Below, piece after piece: positions 40,872-50,245 of a stretch of DNA of 64,000 bases; the first letter of the stretch is position 1; each line of letters starts with the position of its first letter. Source of the stretch: Thecamonas trahens ATCC 50062. Lineage: Eukaryota > Apusozoa > Apusomonadida > Apusomonadidae. The translations under genes and the position numbers were made by a program. The notes beneath the pieces are model-generated. The model did no database searches, was not told where the DNA came from, and saw only the letters and a list, made by a program, of their open reading frames with translations. Where the stretch lies: assembly GCF_000142905.1 (NCBI RefSeq), contig NW_013657643.1:227911-291910 (forward strand). Direction: 5' to 3'.

Positions 40872-41456
40872 GACCACTACAAAACGTGGAAGGGTACGTG
40901 GTCGAAGGATAGGAAGAGGGTGGGGGTGGTAGAGTTAGGGGGGTGGAGGAGGGGGGGGAGGGGGGGGGGGAGTAAGGTGGTGCTTTGATCGGCCTTTGGA
41001 AGGTGTGTCAGGCGGTGGGCGGCGGTGGTCGCACTCGGCCAGATGGTGGCCGACTTGGCTCCCGCACACCCATCCATCCATCCATCGCTCCGGAGTACCC
41101 TCAGCTGGTGCCTCCTTCGCCCCGCTCGCCGAGCAGTCACTCGGCCAGATGGTGGCCGACTTGGCTCCCGCACACCCATCCATCCATCCATCGCTCCGGA
41201 GTACCCTCAGCTGGTGCCTCCTTCGCCCCGCTCGCCGAGCAGTCACTCGGCCAGATGGTGGCCGACTTGGCTCCCGCACACCCATCCATCCATCCATCGC
41301 TCCGGAGTACCCTCAGCTGGTGCCTCCTTCGCCCCGCTCGCCGAGCAGTCACTCGGCCAGATGGTGGGCGGTGACCTTTGGAGTCGGCAGGAGCGACCAC
41401 AGGTAGGCACACCTCACTCTCGCCCTGACCTGTGTAGGCTTTGGAAGAGGGACAGG
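40872..41456. other. Divergent intergenic region, CSN8 / ULK4-like
   Basis: 585 nt. Left part: G-rich stretch (40940-40975). Right part: 106-bp tandem array (separate entry), then about 90 nt to the kinase ATG. No other gene seen. Confidence 0.6.
41032..41367 (+). repeat. 106-bp tandem repeat, three units plus a partial
   Basis: Unit starts at 41032, 41138, 41244 and 41350 (last copy partial, diverging at GGTGGGCGG). Copies are essentially identical, which implies recent duplication or ongoing homogenisation. Each unit contains a CCATCCATCCATCCATCG microsatellite. The period is 1 modulo 3 and the unit has no stop in any plus-strand frame, so a frame entering it crosses all three phases and is continuous with the downstream kinase frame. 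Confidence 0.97.
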
Positions 41457-44400
41457 ATGGACCAGTTCCACTTGTACAAGGAAATAGGAAGGGGGAGGTA
41501 CTCTACGGTGTACAAGTCGCGAGTCAAGGGCTCCATTCAATACGTAGCGGTCAAGTCTGTGGACAAGGGACGGAGAGCAGCCATTCTCAACGAGGTCGGC
41601 ACACTGGTGAGACTTCATCATCCTCACATCCTCAACTTCTACAACTGGTATGAGACCACCAATCATCTTTGGCTCATTGTTGAGGTCTGTACTGGTGGCG
41701 ATTTGGCTTCCATGCTGGCTCATGATCATGCTCTTCCCATACATGTTGTCGCCGCTTACGGCGCTAACATTGCTGATGCTCTTCACTATGTTCATGCTGC
41801 TGGCTTTGCTCATGGTCATCTCAAACCATCAAACATCCTGCTCAAGGCAGATGGGACTCTCAAGCTCTGTGACTTTGGTCTTGCCACAAACGTGGCCGAT
41901 CCGCCGCTACCGCGCCCCGATCCGTCTGGAGTCGATGATCAGAGCCGGGGCTCACAAGGCCACGACAAGCTTGTTCTCGCCTCCTCAGAGGGCTCGCCCA
42001 ACTACATGGCGCCGGAGCTGTTTTCGGCCTTGGGTGTGCACTCGTTTGCCTCAGACTTGTGGTCGTTTGGTGTCGTGCTGTTCGAGCTCGCCACCGGTGC
42101 CCCGCCGTTTGCCGCAGACTCGCTCCACGCCACTCTCGAGGCCATCGTAGCCGGCCCGATTCCTGCTCTCCCACTTGGAACCGATGACGCTGCCGCCCAG
42201 CTCGCAGCCCTCCTCAATGGCCTCCTGGTTCGCCACCCGGGTGCTCGCGCCTCCTGGGCTGCCGTCCTTTCCTCGTCGCTGTGGGGCGACAACGCGCCCG
42301 AGCTCCTCCACCTCCCATGCCAGCCGGCCTTTGAGGCCTACCTCGCCTCGCTGCCTGCCGACGCTGCACCTGCCGTCGACATCTCTGCCCTCGAGGCCGC
42401 CATCATTGTGCCGGACGACGAGTACGCCACGCCGCGGAGCCCAGATGCTCCGCCGTCGGCCCCGCGTGTCTCCACCCCAGCTGCTGAGGCGCCGCACTCG
42501 CGCATCGCACTTCCGCGCGACGACCCCTCGCGCCGCACCCGTGATGCCGTGGTCGAGTTTCGGGCCTCGGGCCCGGCGCCCGGCGCGGCTGCCTCCATCG
42601 CCTCGGTCATCTCGCAGACCATCGACGACCACTCGCTGGCAGTTCCGGGCCCGGCATCGCCGGCTGCCTCACCGATCTCCTCGCCGCGCTCGCCATCGGG
42701 TCACTCGGGTGCGGACCACCCGGATCCAGACGCTGGTCCCTCATCAGAGCCGCCGTCAAGCCTCCCGCCGCACCTTGTCCGCCCACTTACCGCGCCGTCG
42801 TCGTCGACGCCGACCCGCGCGCCGACTCAGGCCTCACCGCGCGCTGAGCTTCCTGCCCCGCCTGACACCGCCGCCGGTGACACGCTTCCGCGCCAGCCGC
42901 TTGTCGAGCTCGCCCCGCCGCCGCCACGGACGCTGGTCAACCCCGCCCACGTCGTTGAGCACTTGTTTGCTGCCGTTGACAACTCGGTCAAGCCCATTGT
43001 GCGCAACAAGAAAATCGAGAAGCTGCCTGTCCTCGACTATGACGTCGCCTTGCTCCCGTTCGAGGAGCTCTTGCCGCGCGACGTGGTGGCCCTCAAGGAG
43101 ACGCCCGGGGCGCTGGAGGACTTTCTTGGCCAGGTCTACGCCGGGCTCTCCTCGTCGGACGCGACTAGCCATCACGTTCTTGTCTACCTCCAAGCGCTCA
43201 GCCTCGACACCGACGTTGCCAACATTGTGGTCAACTCGTCGCTGCTCAGCCTTCTGGTCAAGGCCATGCGCCGCACCAAGGTCCCGCACGCCAAGTTCAA
43301 CTACGCCCGCCTGATGGGTATCCTCGTCCGGCACGCCACCATCATTGCTGACGACGTGGCAAAGTCGGGCATCGATGTTGCCCTCTGTGAGACGCTTCGC
43401 AACGCTGATCCGACCCTCGCCAAAGAGGCCATGGCCTCGCTCGGTGAGCTCCTCTTTTACATCGCCTCGCGCGACGAAGGTCCTCCGCCGTGGTCGCTCC
43501 CGTCGTCGGCCCTCACCCTGGTAGTGGGCCACATCAAGGACCCAGTAGGCGCACCGATCGCTGCTGCATATGCCGTTCAGACACTGCACAACATCGGCGT
43601 CACGTCGGCGCCGTTCTTTGCCCCGCTGGCCACCCTCGATCTCGCCCTCGCCCTCGTCCGCATGCTGGCGTCGGCAAGCTCGACGCTGACGGTGGCCATC
43701 GCCAACACACTGGCGCGGCTCTGCCGCGTCTCGTTCACCCGTGCGGTCGAAGCGCAAGTGTCTGCGGTCGAAGCGAGTAGCTCGGCGGGCGCTCCCGGCA
43801 CGGTCCCGGCCCACCTCGCACCACGGTTGCTGGAAAAGGCCGGCGTCAACTGGCTCATCGGCGGCCTCTCGTCCGGCGCGACCAAGGTCTGCGCTGCCAT
43901 GCTCAACATTCTGGTCCTTGGCCTCCTCACCGCACCGCCTCGGGCGCAGCTGGCGGTCATCTCGACGCGCGGTCTGCTGCCGACGCTCCTCTCGGCGCTC
44001 GACCACAAGTCGACCGATGTGCGCGGCAAGGCACTGGCCGGCCTCGCCGTCGTGGCATCGGTCTCGCGCGAGGGCCTGCTCATGTGCCTTGAGTTGCGGC
44101 TGGCCGCCAAGCTTGCGGCGCTCCCGCCCGCGCCAGTCGAGCCACTGCTTTGCTTCTGGCAAGGCCAAGCGTTTGCCGTCACGGCCTCTGCCGTCGATGC
44201 CGTCATGCACGAGGTGGCCTCCCAGGGGCGAGCCATTGCCGCGCGCTCGGCGCCGTCGTCGATGCAGATCAAGGCCTTCAAGGCTGCACTCATCCCGTTC
44301 CCGGCCGTCACACTTGCCCTCGAGTCGGACGCGCTCGCCGCCCACCTCGCCCTCGTGCCACTCATTCGCGGTGCTGGTCTGCTCCTCTCGCTCGTTCCGC

Positions 44401-45494
44401 GGGCCTCGTTTGTCTCGGCGAGCGAGTTCCGTACGCCTCTCCTCGACAGCCTCGCTGCCCTCGCACGCCATCGCGATCTTGTAGCTGGCCACGTCCGCGA
44501 CATCCGCGATGCGATCCTCCAGCCGCTCACCGGCCTGCTGGCCGGCGGGGACGCCGAGACCCGGTTCCTCTCGCTGCGCCTAGCGTCGGACCTGGTGCTG
44601 GCGCTGGCGGCGTCTCCCGAGGAGGAGCCCGAGACTGCCGCGTTGGCGGCCTTGCTGAGCAAGTGCATCCTGCCACGTGCCCCGGCGCTGCTCAGCGACG
44701 AGCTGCCGATCCCTGTCTACACTCTGCGGCTGCTCGACACGGTGGTCGAGACCTGGCCGTCGCTTGTCGGTGAGCTCGTCAACCTCGGCCTCCTCCCAAA
44801 GCTCCTCTCGTTCTTTTCTGTCGAGAACAAGCTCAACAACGTGCATAACGTCAAGCTCATCGCGGCTCTGGTCGCTTCACCGGCTGTCTCGCTGGCGTCC
44901 GTCCACGACGCTGCCCTCGTTCCGTCGCTCAACGCCATCCTCAGCTACGCTCTGGCCAACGATGTAGCAGCCTTTTTCGGCCCGCTCCTCGAGGTCATGC
45001 GCGCTCTCCTCACCCGCACCATCAACGTGCTCCTCACTCACATGACCGTGGCCTCGGCCGCCGAAGCCAACCTCTCTGAACTGCCTGGCGAGCTGCCAGA
45101 CGACGTCTTTGACCTCGTGGCCAGCAACATGGAGCTTGTGACCTCGGTTGGCTCGCTTGGTCGGCTGCTCTCGTCTTCTGAACACGCACCGACTGCCGCA
45201 GCCGTGCTGCAGCTTCTGTGCAAGACGTACGGGCCGTCGCTTTACCCGCAGCTCCTCAAGCCGCCGCTTCTCGGCCAGCTCGTCGCCGCACTCACCGCCG
45301 CCTCGTCCAAGCACCTCGTCCTGAACATCCTCAAGATCCTCGGCTGGGTTCTCGAGTCGCCGCAAGCCCGGCTGGTGGCGCGGGCGGCCGACGGCACGCT
45401 CGTCGGCCTCATCGAGGAGCTCTCTTCCCACACCGACGCTGACATTGCCAAGCGTGGCCTCTCAGTGATGGGTAAGCTCCTTCGCGCCGGCTAG
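41457..45494 (+). CDS. ULK4: ULK4/RUNKEL-family kinase with HEAT/ARM repeats (HRD altered)
   Basis: 1,345 residues. Start chosen at MDQFHLYKEIGRGRYSTVYK, where RUNKEL and ULK4 proteins begin; the frame is also open upstream through the tandem repeat. N-terminal kinase domain (about 1-280): glycine loop GRGRYS, VAVK (K33), YETTNHLWLIVEVCTGGDL diagnostic of the family, DFG (D139), SPNYMAPEL and IHSFASDLW-type segment (VHSFASDLWSFGVVLFEL). The catalytic loop reads HGHLKPSN (119-126), so the HRD aspartate is His121. A Ser/Pro-rich linker (about 330-500) and a long alpha-solenoid of ARM/HEAT repeats complete the protein. Human ULK4 is a ciliary pseudokinase; plant RUNKEL binds microtubules at the phragmoplast. 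Ends 9 nt from the convergent MFS gene. Confidence 0.92.
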   Translation: MDQFHLYKEIGRGRYSTVYKSRVKGSIQYVAVKSVDKGRRAAILNEVGTLVRLHHPHILNFYNWYETTNHLWLIVEVCTGGDLASMLAHDHALPIHVVAAYGANIADALHYVHAAGFAHGHLKPSNILLKADGTLKLCDFGLATNVADPPLPRPDPSGVDDQSRGSQGHDKLVLASSEGSPNYMAPELFSALGVHSFASDLWSFGVVLFELATGAPPFAADSLHATLEAIVAGPIPALPLGTDDAAAQLAALLNGLLVRHPGARASWAAVLSSSLWGDNAPELLHLPCQPAFEAYLASLPADAAPAVDISALEAAIIVPDDEYATPRSPDAPPSAPRVSTPAAEAPHSRIALPRDDPSRRTRDAVVEFRASGPAPGAAASIASVISQTIDDHSLAVPGPASPAASPISSPRSPSGHSGADHPDPDAGPSSEPPSSLPPHLVRPLTAPSSSTPTRAPTQASPRAELPAPPDTAAGDTLPRQPLVELAPPPPRTLVNPAHVVEHLFAAVDNSVKPIVRNKKIEKLPVLDYDVALLPFEELLPRDVVALKETPGALEDFLGQVYAGLSSSDATSHHVLVYLQALSLDTDVANIVVNSSLLSLLVKAMRRTKVPHAKFNYARLMGILVRHATIIADDVAKSGIDVALCETLRNADPTLAKEAMASLGELLFYIASRDEGPPPWSLPSSALTLVVGHIKDPVGAPIAAAYAVQTLHNIGVTSAPFFAPLATLDLALALVRMLASASSTLTVAIANTLARLCRVSFTRAVEAQVSAVEASSSAGAPGTVPAHLAPRLLEKAGVNWLIGGLSSGATKVCAAMLNILVLGLLTAPPRAQLAVISTRGLLPTLLSALDHKSTDVRGKALAGLAVVASVSREGLLMCLELRLAAKLAALPPAPVEPLLCFWQGQAFAVTASAVDAVMHEVASQGRAIAARSAPSSMQIKAFKAALIPFPAVTLALESDALAAHLALVPLIRGAGLLLSLVPRASFVSASEFRTPLLDSLAALARHRDLVAGHVRDIRDAILQPLTGLLAGGDAETRFLSLRLASDLVLALAASPEEEPETAALAALLSKCILPRAPALLSDELPIPVYTLRLLDTVVETWPSLVGELVNLGLLPKLLSFFSVENKLNNVHNVKLIAALVASPAVSLASVHDAALVPSLNAILSYALANDVAAFFGPLLEVMRALLTRTINVLLTHMTVASAAEANLSELPGELPDDVFDLVASNMELVTSVGSLGRLLSSSEHAPTAAAVLQLLCKTYGPSLYPQLLKPPLLGQLVAALTAASSKHLVLNILKILGWVLESPQARLVARAADGTLVGLIEELSSHTDADIAKRGLSVMGKLLRAG

Positions 45495-45503
45495 CTAACG
45501 TTA

Positions 45504-47093
45504 CTACCGACCTAGGGCGGCGACGAGCATGCCCTTGGCGGCCAGCCCGGCGCCGCCGATGTAAAACGGTGCCTCTACCGCAGAGCCCGAGAGCATGGCG
45601 CCGAGAAGGGTGGACGAAAACCGCGTGATGCCCTTGATCGAGTGGGTGACGCCGATAAAGGCGCCGAGCGTGTCCTTGGTCGCCAGCGACGAGACGTAGG
45701 CTATCTCGATTGGGTCCGAGACGGCCGCCACCACCGCGGCGACGGCGTGGAGCGCGTAAAAGGCCCACAGGGTCGGCGCGAGAGGGTAAATACAGAAGAG
45801 GATGCCCTGGACCACCAATCCGCCCAGAATGACCTGCCGCACCGGATAGGTCTTAGCAACGTTGGCGGCCATCGGCGAGATGGTGACACCCAGCGAGACT
45901 AGGTACTTGACCGTGGAGGTGGCCGAGACTTCGGCCGGTCCCGAGCCAAACTTGGACGCCATCAGCGGTGCCATGTCCTTGGTCGGCGAGACGATCCCGG
46001 CCACAATGAGCGCCAGCACCAGCGGGTGTGCAAGCGACGTCCTCATCGCGTCGCCAAACGACCGCGTCGCCGGAGGCGCTTCTTGGTCGAAAGGCGCCGA
46101 CACGGCGGCTTTGCCTTTGCTCGCCGGCTGGTCGCCAACCCGCAACCCGGTTGCCAGCAGAGCGGCGATAAAGAAGAGAGCGGCGGCGAGAACAAGCGGC
46201 GTTGACGGCGGCCAGTCTGCCAGAGCGTATAAGATGGCTGGCGCGGCAAAGTAGGCGACCTTCCAGCACGTCTCCAGCAGCGAGAGCATGCGGACGGCCG
46301 AGCTCGGATAGGCCTCGTAGAGGATGGCGGTGAGCAGGGCACCGTTCGACGCAAAGACACCCGTGACCATGCGAGCGGCAATGAGGCCTTCCACCGACGT
46401 CGTCTGCGCAGTGACGGCCAGACACACGCCCGACCCCACAAGCATAACCACCAGCAGTGGTTTCCGCCCGTACACATCCGACGCATGCCCCACCAGCGGC
46501 GATGACACAATCTTGGTCAGCGAGTATCCGCCAAGCACTAGCCCGTACCTCATCGCCTCTGAAGTGGACCAAGCCCAGCTCCCCTCTGCCGACGACGACG
46601 AAGATGATGATGATGATAGGGGCGATGGCGTCTTGGGAGAGGAAGCAGCCAAGCTATCGGCAGCATGCTGATCGCGAGCATCGGCAGCATGCTGATCGCG
46701 AGCATCGGCAGCATGCTGATCGCGAGCATCGGCAGCATGCTGATCGCGAGCATTGGCAGCATGCTGATCGCGAGCATCGGCAGTATGCTGATCGCGAGCA
46801 TCCGGAGGATGCGGATCGGACAAAGAGGGTGATGCGGATCGGACAAAGAGGGTGCGGCAGCCGGCAGAGTGCCCGGAGCATGAGTGGTAGATAGCGTTGC
46901 GGCAGGCGATGGATGGAAGGCCGCCGTGTCTGTGATGGCGGTGGTGGTGGGAGAGAGTTCCACCGGATCGTCCTGGGCAGTCATGGCCGCACGGGTGAGG
47001 AAGGAGGACAGGGAGATGGATGGTAAAGGCCAAAGCATACACAAGTCCGATAACAAGTACAAGTCCGAGCTCCCCATGTCCATGCCAGCTCAT
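45504..47093 (-). CDS. Major facilitator superfamily transporter with repeat insertion
   Basis: About 529 residues from the ATG at 47093; the frame is open to 47489 but that extension is encoded by an 18-bp minisatellite. TM1 is LVLVIGLVYALAFTIHLPVLL. It is followed by a His-rich, disordered loop with six DARDQHAA units and a Ser-rich run, then TM2 (MRYGLVLGGYSLTKIVSSPLVG), MFS motif A (GHASDVYGRKPLL) and further segments to about twelve. A second-half loop reads SPTKDMAPLMASKFG. Substrate unknown; the weak overall pattern resembles tetracycline/sugar-type antiporters. Odd: the TM1-TM2 loop is about 140 residues, far longer than usual in MFS proteins, and is partly minisatellite-encoded. An alternative is that part of this loop is an unrecognised intron. 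Confidence 0.82.
   Translation of the reverse strand: MSWHGHGELGLVLVIGLVYALAFTIHLPVLLPHPCGHDCPGRSGGTLSHHHRHHRHGGLPSIACRNAIYHSCSGHSAGCRTLFVRSASPSLSDPHPPDARDQHTADARDQHAANARDQHAADARDQHAADARDQHAADARDQHAADSLAASSPKTPSPLSSSSSSSSSAEGSWAWSTSEAMRYGLVLGGYSLTKIVSSPLVGHASDVYGRKPLLVVMLVGSGVCLAVTAQTTSVEGLIAARMVTGVFASNGALLTAILYEAYPSSAVRMLSLLETCWKVAYFAAPAILYALADWPPSTPLVLAAALFFIAALLATGLRVGDQPASKGKAAVSAPFDQEAPPATRSFGDAMRTSLAHPLVLALIVAGIVSPTKDMAPLMASKFGSGPAEVSATSTVKYLVSLGVTISPMAANVAKTYPVRQVILGGLVVQGILFCIYPLAPTLWAFYALHAVAAVVAAVSDPIEIAYVSSLATKDTLGAFIGVTHSIKGITRFSSTLLGAMLSGSAVEAPFYIGGAGLAAKGMLVAALGR
46656..46799 (-). repeat. 24-bp coding minisatellite in the MFS gene, six units
   Basis: Six 24-bp units (ATCGGCAGCATGCTGATCGC plus GAGC on the plus strand) encode DARDQHAA repeats on the minus strand, in frame. 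A 23-bp duplication (GATGCGGATCGGACAAAGAG plus GGT) follows at about 46808-46853. The period keeps the frame, so copy-number change would not disrupt the protein. Confidence 0.95.
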
Positions 47094-47738
47094 GCTGCCC
47101 GTAGCAGGTGGCGAGAGAGAGAGATGGTCGACTACTCGCCGGAGAACGGCCGACGGCTGAACGGGCAGGGGCGAAGGCCGTGGGGTGATGGGGAGGGCCA
47201 TGGTCATGATGAGGGCAATGGTCATGATGAGGGCAATGGTCATGATGAGGGCAATGGTCATGATGAGGGCAATGGTCATGATGAGGTCGATGATCATGAT
47301 GAGGGCAATGGTCATGATGAGGGCAATGGTCATGATGAGGTCGATGATCATGATGAGGGCAATGGTCATGATGAGGGGGATAGCCATGAGGGCCATGGTG
47401 AGAACAACAACCATGATGAGGGCAAGGCTCATGGCAATGGCAATGACAATGTCTGGCGATAGTGATGATGCTGACAAGGCAGCAGGCACCGGTACGGGCG
47501 ATGACGATGGTGCTCATGATGGCGATGGAGCTCACGACAGCGACAGACATGACCCATGATGGCGATAGACAAGACTGATGACAACTATGAACAACCGTTT
47601 GCAATGAAATGACGAGTGATGAACAACGGCTGGTCACGCCCATCACAGTCAGCGGAGAAGGTGGAGTGCGCCAGCACCACCACCGCCGCCACTGGCACCG
47701 GCCACTGGCCCGGCCCGCCGACTCACTCGTCTCGAGCC
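47094..47738. other. Divergent intergenic region, MFS / MCMBP
   Basis: 645 nt dominated by an 18-bp minisatellite at 47202-47381 (separate entry) and degenerate GATGATGG-rich sequence to about 47560. The minus-strand frame of the MFS gene stays open across it. No other gene. Confidence 0.6.
47202..47381. repeat. 18-bp minisatellite, about ten units
   Basis: Units of GGTCATGATGAGGGCAAT with variants GATCATGATGAGGTCGAT. On the minus strand in the MFS frame it would encode a hydrophobic IALIMT repeat; in another frame a His-rich one. The period preserves frame in all cases. Confidence 0.93.
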
Positions 47739-49248
47739 ATGTACACGGTTCAATCCCTGCTCCAGACGGCGCTCGACGCGGCGTCAACCACAGGCACGCC
47801 GCTAGCAGAGGTAGCAACCTCAAACTGGGATGTAGAGAACCATTTCCGTAATGTCTACAACCCCTCTGATGTATGTCATCTCCCTCTCTTCATACCTCCC
47901 ACACAGGCCCTGTCCCCTCCCCCCCCGTACCCCCCCCCCCCCCTTTGCGACTCGACCTCAAAGAGTGACAAGAGGGAGAGGGGGACATTTGTGGATTTTT
48001 GTACCACCTCCCACGGGCTTGCTACATGTCCGACACCTCCCCCAACTCACTACCTACCTTGTACATATGCATAACTATCTGGAATCGTCTTTTCTCGCTT
48101 CTCCTTTTTTGCTTCCGTCCGTTATCCTGCTGAAACGCTGCTGGTCTGTCCTTGAATATTTCAAATCGATTTCAAATCGTCCGAATCGTCGTCGTCACCA
48201 ACGCGGCTCTCACCTCCATCATCTACAGATCAAGTCACTCAACCACCTCGAGCACCACAAGGTGGCCAATGGCTCAGTCGTCCGCTTCAGATGCATGGTG
48301 CAGGACAACCTTGACACTCTGCTCTGCCGCGCTGTGGTCAAGCTTGATCCGGTGCCCGGTGCCGAGGAGGAGGATCCTGCTCAGCCGCGAGGCTCGCGCT
48401 ATCTGTGCGGCAAATACCGCCACACCGTCCCGCTGCCTGACGGCTACGACGTCGACGACGACTTCCGTGCCTACTCGGACCAGTACACCTACCACTGTAC
48501 TACAGTGCCTGGCGAGACTCCTTGGCTCCTCGACGACGAGGCCAACGAGCTCCGTTTGCCACCCTGCCCAACTCGGCCCCGCCCTCGCCAGCCCCGTTCG
48601 GCACCCCGTCACGCAAGCGGCGCACCCGTTCGCGTGATGACGACGATGACGACGATGCTGGCAACATGATGGCCCGCGCCCCGTCGTTCTCGCCCTCGCC
48701 CTCGCCCGGCCTCGGCCCGGCACCTGGCGACATGGATCTCGGCTCACCGTCGGCCTCGCGTGAGGGCACGCCCGCCGCGTCGTCATCCATCGGCCCGGCA
48801 GCCAAGAAGAACCGCCCGCTCGCCGCTGCCGCCTCATCGGCCGCCGCCGCTTTCACCACTCCGGGTGCCACCCTCCGTAACCTCAACGATGCCATCGTCA
48901 ACCTGCCCGGCACCGGCGCAGGCGCCGGCCCGGCCTTTGGCGCCATTGTCCACTTCTATGACTCGGACCCGTCGCTCAAACTCAACTCGATCATTGATGT
49001 CGTCGGCATCCTCGAGCTGACGCCAGCAGAGACCGCGTTCCGCAACCCTCATGATGCTGAAGGCATCGACTTTTACGAGGAGCACATGGCCCACCACCCG
49101 CCGTCGTCGCTTGTCCCGCGCATCCACGTCCTCTTCCACGACACCCGTGCCCATCCGCTCGCTTCCATCCCGCAGCCGGTCGTCGACCCGGACGCCTCTC
49201 GCGCCGCCCTCGCCCTTCCTTTGTCGGTCGAGGCCGCGCTCGGCAGCT

Positions 49249-49280
<32 letters not shown>

Positions 49281-50192
49281 CGCGCCCACCTCGCCGCCGC
49301 TGCCGGAGGCGACGCCCTCGCCGCCGAGTACCTCATGCTTGCCCTCGTCTCGCGCGTTACCTCGCCGCCCGAGGCATCCAGTCCGCTCGGCTCGTTCCAC
49401 CTCAACCTCTCCGGCGTTGTCGGTGGATCTGCAGCCTCGCTCTACCAAGCCATCTGCGACGTCGCCCCGCTGGTGGTCGGCGTCCCGCTTGCCATCGACC
49501 TCCTCAACGACCGCTCGTTTGTTCCGCACAAGGACTACACCACCAACCGCCTCGTCGCCGGTGTTCTCCAACTCGCGCCGTCGACCATGCTCCTCGTCGA
49601 CGAAACCGCCATGGCTTCGGGCCAGGTCTCGCAGGTCGGCGTTGCCAACCTCTTTGCCTTTGCCACCATCATGGACCGCGCCGCCCTCGAGTACGACTTT
49701 GGCTCCTCGCAGGGCCTCGCCTACGACAACATCACCGTCGCCATGGACACGCCCGTTGTCGTCTTCTCCGAGGGCACCTCTATGTTTGCCTCGTCCAAGA
49801 AGCAGGCCTTTGGCAACCTCTCCCGTCTCCTCGAGCTCCCGCTCGAGCCGGCCGCTCCGTCATCGACGTCGTCGGCGCCGGCACCCACCGTTGACCACGC
49901 CACCGCCATGCTTATCCGCCGCTTCCTCGCTGCTGTCCGCTGGGCGCCCTACACCTTTGACGACTCGCTCTCTGACGCCATCTCGGACGAGTTCACTACC
50001 CTCCGCACCGATCCTACCCTCAACATGGACCCGCAGCGCCTCTCGCTCTGGCTCACTCTCGCTCGCTGGCACGCCCTCCTCCACGGCAAGTCCTCCCTCG
50101 ACATGGACTCGTGGGCCGCCGTCAAAGACATGGAGCGCGCCCGTCTCGCCCGCGTTGCTGCCAGAGCCGCCGCCGCCGCCGCCTCCAGCTAG
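47739..50192 (+). CDS. MCMBP: MCM-binding protein (one frame break)
   Basis: Join 47739-47870 and 48229-50192, about 698 residues if one base is added at 48554/48555. MCMBP binds MCM3-7 and helps assemble and unload the replicative helicase. Exon 2 begins IKSLNHLEHHKVANGSVVRFRCMVQD, matching the animal LHYLKPNSFVKFRCMIQD. Further matches: HCTTVPGETPW, LKLNSIIDVVGILELTP, SSLVPRIHVLF, AAEYLMLALVSRV, LGSFHLNLSG, FVPHKDYTTNRLVAGVLQL and LLVDETAMASGQV. The frame changes between ...DDEANEL and FATLPNSAPPSP...TPSRKRRTRSRDDDD; homologs run straight across this point, so a base is missing in CTCCGTTTGCC. Ala runs (49250-49280) are local low complexity. Stops 53 nt from the convergent DDX24 gene. Confidence 0.94.
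47871..48228 (+). other. Intron of MCMBP
   Basis: 358 nt, donor GTATGT, acceptor CTACAG, phase 0. It contains C13 at 47931-47943. Splicing joins NVYNPSD to IKSLNHLEH. Confidence 0.9.
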
Positions 50193-50245
50193 CCCCAGCC
50201 AGTCAGCCATTGAATCACGGCCCATCCGTCACTGTCTCGCGCGTT

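Noticed and set aside
42834-44492. 552-codon minus-strand open frame
   Set aside because: Shadow of the solenoid part of the ULK4-like gene; no recognisable fold.
47094-47489. N-terminal extension of the MFS transporter
   Set aside because: Entirely minisatellite-encoded; the ATG at 47093 directly before TM1 is the simpler start.
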